In this document: positions 22,334 to 23,586 of the stretch, in pieces
Layout: the number at the start of each line of letters is the position of its first letter
How positions within the stretch are numbered: the stretch's first letter is position 1
DNA from: a virus
DNA length: 23,586 bases
IMG/VR virus record: IMGVR_UViG_3300017971_000769
Coordinates: 1 to 23,586 of that record
Direction: 5' to 3' (one strand)
Program-made: the position numbers and the translations under genes
Notes under the pieces: generated by a model
What the model was told of the DNA's origin: nothing
The model's database searches: none
What the model saw: the letters and a program-made list of their open reading frames with translations, nothing else

Positions 22334-23311
22334 TTATAAATATTCTTGAGTTATTTTTGTAGATATCGTTTCAGAATCAATCTTTTCTTTAATAATACCA
22401 ATAATTCTATTAATTACTTGTCTAACCCGTTCTCGTGATAGGTTATGTTTTCGTCCAATTTCTTTAAGAAGAAATACATCATCATATGGTGGAAGGCCAA
22501 ACCTCATACAAAACATATCAAGATCACGTTTTTTTGATGTAAAAACTCCTAAAGATGGCAAAATATTTTTATATAAATAAGAAATATCAATTGCTTCAAT
22601 GCCTGATGTGGTATTGCTAGGTATGCATTCGATCCATGGATCGCTAGAGCCAGGCAGGGTGGCGTCGAGTGACGCATCCCGATATCGGGTTATCTTTTTT
22701 TTGCCGCTAGTACAATCCATAGGAACTCTTACCATGTACAATTCATTGCTTACCAAGGCTTTTCTAATATGCGTATGAATCCATGGATATCCATAGGTGG
22801 AAAATCTAACATTATAAGATGGATCATAATGCTCGATTGCATTAAACAGTCCCAAATATGCACATTGTTTAATATCTTTCCATTGGACAGTGTACCTCTG
22901 AAGGTAGGACATAAAATTTTTGGCTACTGTAAATGCTAATCCACTGTTTTGAACAATGATTATGCTACGAAAATCAAGTAATTCCTTATTGATTTTTACA
23001 AGAGTAGGAGTACATTCTTCAGGGTGGTCAGTTACAAACCGATGAACAATATTACGATTTTTCCCATCAAAATCATTTACATGAAGAGTATTTAAATCGC
23101 AATTACTATCTAAAAAAAGGGAATTTAAAAGAATAATGTTTTCTTTACTATTGTAAGATATCTTCCAAAATTTTTTAACAAGTGCTCGAAAATGGACAAA
23201 CACAGCCTTTTCTTCTTGAGGGCCATAAGGTGGTGTTCCAATACGGGGTGGCTTGCCTTTGTAAGTTTTTATAAAATTTTCAACTAATTGATTACTTGTT
23301 TTAGTATTCAT
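22334..23311 (-). CDS. Phage-encoded sigma-70-family RNA polymerase sigma factor, 325 aa
   Basis: Region 2 lies at about residues 121-190: N-S-G-L-A-F-T-V-A-K, then D-I-K-Q-C-A-Y-L-G-L-F-N-A-I-E-H-Y-D, then R-F-S-T-Y-G-Y-P-W-I. This matches core-binding region 2.1-2.2 and the -10 recognition/melting region 2.3-2.4 of RpoD-type factors. A region-3-like V-R-V-P follows. Region 4 at 255-310 has the helix-turn-helix L-L-K-E-I-G-R-K-H-N-L-S-R-E-R-V-R-Q-V. The first 115 residues are unlike RpoD. It would direct host RNA polymerase to a phage promoter class, as T4 gp55 and SPO1 gp28 do. Its ATG overlaps the stop of the upstream repeat protein (ATGA) and there is no own ribosome site, so translation is probably coupled. 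Confidence 0.92.
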   Translation of the reverse strand: MNTKTSNQLVENFIKTYKGKPPRIGTPPYGPQEEKAVFVHFRALVKKFWKISYNSKENIILLNSLFLDSNCDLNTLHVNDFDGKNRNIVHRFVTDHPEECTPTLVKINKELLDFRSIIIVQNSGLAFTVAKNFMSYLQRYTVQWKDIKQCAYLGLFNAIEHYDPSYNVRFSTYGYPWIHTHIRKALVSNELYMVRVPMDCTSGKKKITRYRDASLDATLPGSSDPWIECIPSNTTSGIEAIDISYLYKNILPSLGVFTSKKRDLDMFCMRFGLPPYDDVFLLKEIGRKHNLSRERVRQVINRIIGIIKEKIDSETISTKITQEYL

Positions 23312-23586
23312 TTTCGTTTATTTTTTTTTAACACATCCGTTGGACAATTAGGATTACTTGCTACTGTTATTCTAACATCCCAATCGCTGTCTTCGCTTAA
23401 CGTTTCTAATATTTTTATTGGACAATTAGGATTCGATGCTATAGTTTCTCTAATAATCCAATAATCATCTTTACTTAACTTTTCTAAGGTTCCTATTGGA
23501 CAATTGGGATTTTCTGCTACTGCCTTCCTGACATCACAATAATCATCTTCGCTTAACTTTTCTAAGATTCCTACCGGACAATTGGA
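23308..23586 (-). CDS. LRV/HEAT-like repeat protein, C-terminal part (partial)
   Basis: Only the last 92 residues are in the window; the N-terminus lies beyond the right edge. The visible part is three full or nearly full units of 26 residues and the start of a fourth, each N-P-N-C-P-x3-L-E-x-L-S-x-D ... V-R-x-x-V-A-x, ending in a Lys-rich tail. The L-x-x-L-x-x-D ... V-R-x-x-V-A pattern matches leucine-rich repeat variant (LRV) / HEAT-type repeats, which stack into curved binding scaffolds. The invariant Cys at the N-P-N-C-P position is notable. It is translated just ahead of the sigma factor. A protein-binding role, perhaps on the sigma factor or polymerase, is inference. Confidence 0.85.
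   Translation of the reverse strand, partial: SNCPVGILEKLSEDDYCDVRKAVAENPNCPIGTLEKLSKDDYWIIRETIASNPNCPIKILETLSEDSDWDVRITVASNPNCPTDVLKKNKRK
23341..23586 (-). repeat. 78-bp tandem repeats encoding the LRV/HEAT units
   Basis: The string tggacaatt and close variants recur at 23341, 23419, 23497 and 23575, an exact 78-bp (26-codon) period with clear divergence between copies. They encode the protein repeat and continue off the window edge. Confidence 0.95.

Noticed and set aside
22335-22579. TATAAATA (T4 late promoter core) at 22335-22342 and 22572-22579
   Set aside because: Both lie within the sigma-factor gene and would read against it, with no plus-strand gene in the window to transcribe. They are likely chance in AT-rich DNA.

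Overview
The window looks like part of a tailed-phage genome (Caudoviricetes, contractile-tail lineage related to T4) or a close provirus. It is AT-rich and densely packed. Most genes are in one direction with short gaps or ATGA/TGATG-type overlaps, and the order TerL, portal, prohead protease plus scaffold, T4-type major capsid protein, neck is recognisable. The portal, capsid and protease resemble T4 gp20, gp23 and gp21. No host marker, tRNA, integrase or insertion sequence was seen, so the host is unknown.

Layout. (1) 1-186: two copies of a 50-bp direct repeat carrying a hairpin. (2) 187-3335, plus strand: eight small accessory genes, several Cys-rich and probably metal-binding, one a CxxCxxCC (YkgJ-type) protein. 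(3) 3309-4088, minus strand: a lone gene of unknown function, followed by a 181-bp divergent promoter region with an inverted repeat centred on a -10 box. (4) 4270-13858, plus strand: head module with TerL, a coiled-coil/membrane protein, portal, two unknown genes, a protease with an in-frame internal start for a separate scaffold, and the capsid protein, closed by an intrinsic terminator. (5) 13960-22328, plus strand: an HhH protein, a 43-aa membrane peptide, a neck-like protein, and many poorly known, highly charged genes. These include a duplicated gene pair, one copy of which carries a 12-bp tandem repeat array. (6) 22334-23586, minus strand: a sigma-70-type factor overlapping by ATGA the end of a leucine-rich-variant/HEAT-like repeat protein that runs off the window.

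How the genes work together. TerL packages DNA through the portal into a prohead built from the capsid protein on the internally initiated scaffold. The protease then matures the capsid. Several proteins of unknown role start with short hydrophobic/acidic N-termini containing L/I-x-E motifs, and could be targeted to the prohead and cleaved there (inference). The sigma factor probably redirects host RNA polymerase to a phage gene class. No tail sheath, tube, baseplate or fibre gene was recognised, so the tail genes probably lie outside.

The most notable items are the nested scaffold start, the paralogous pair with the EKEP array, the sigma factor coupled to a repeat protein, and the operator-like inverted repeat before TerL.
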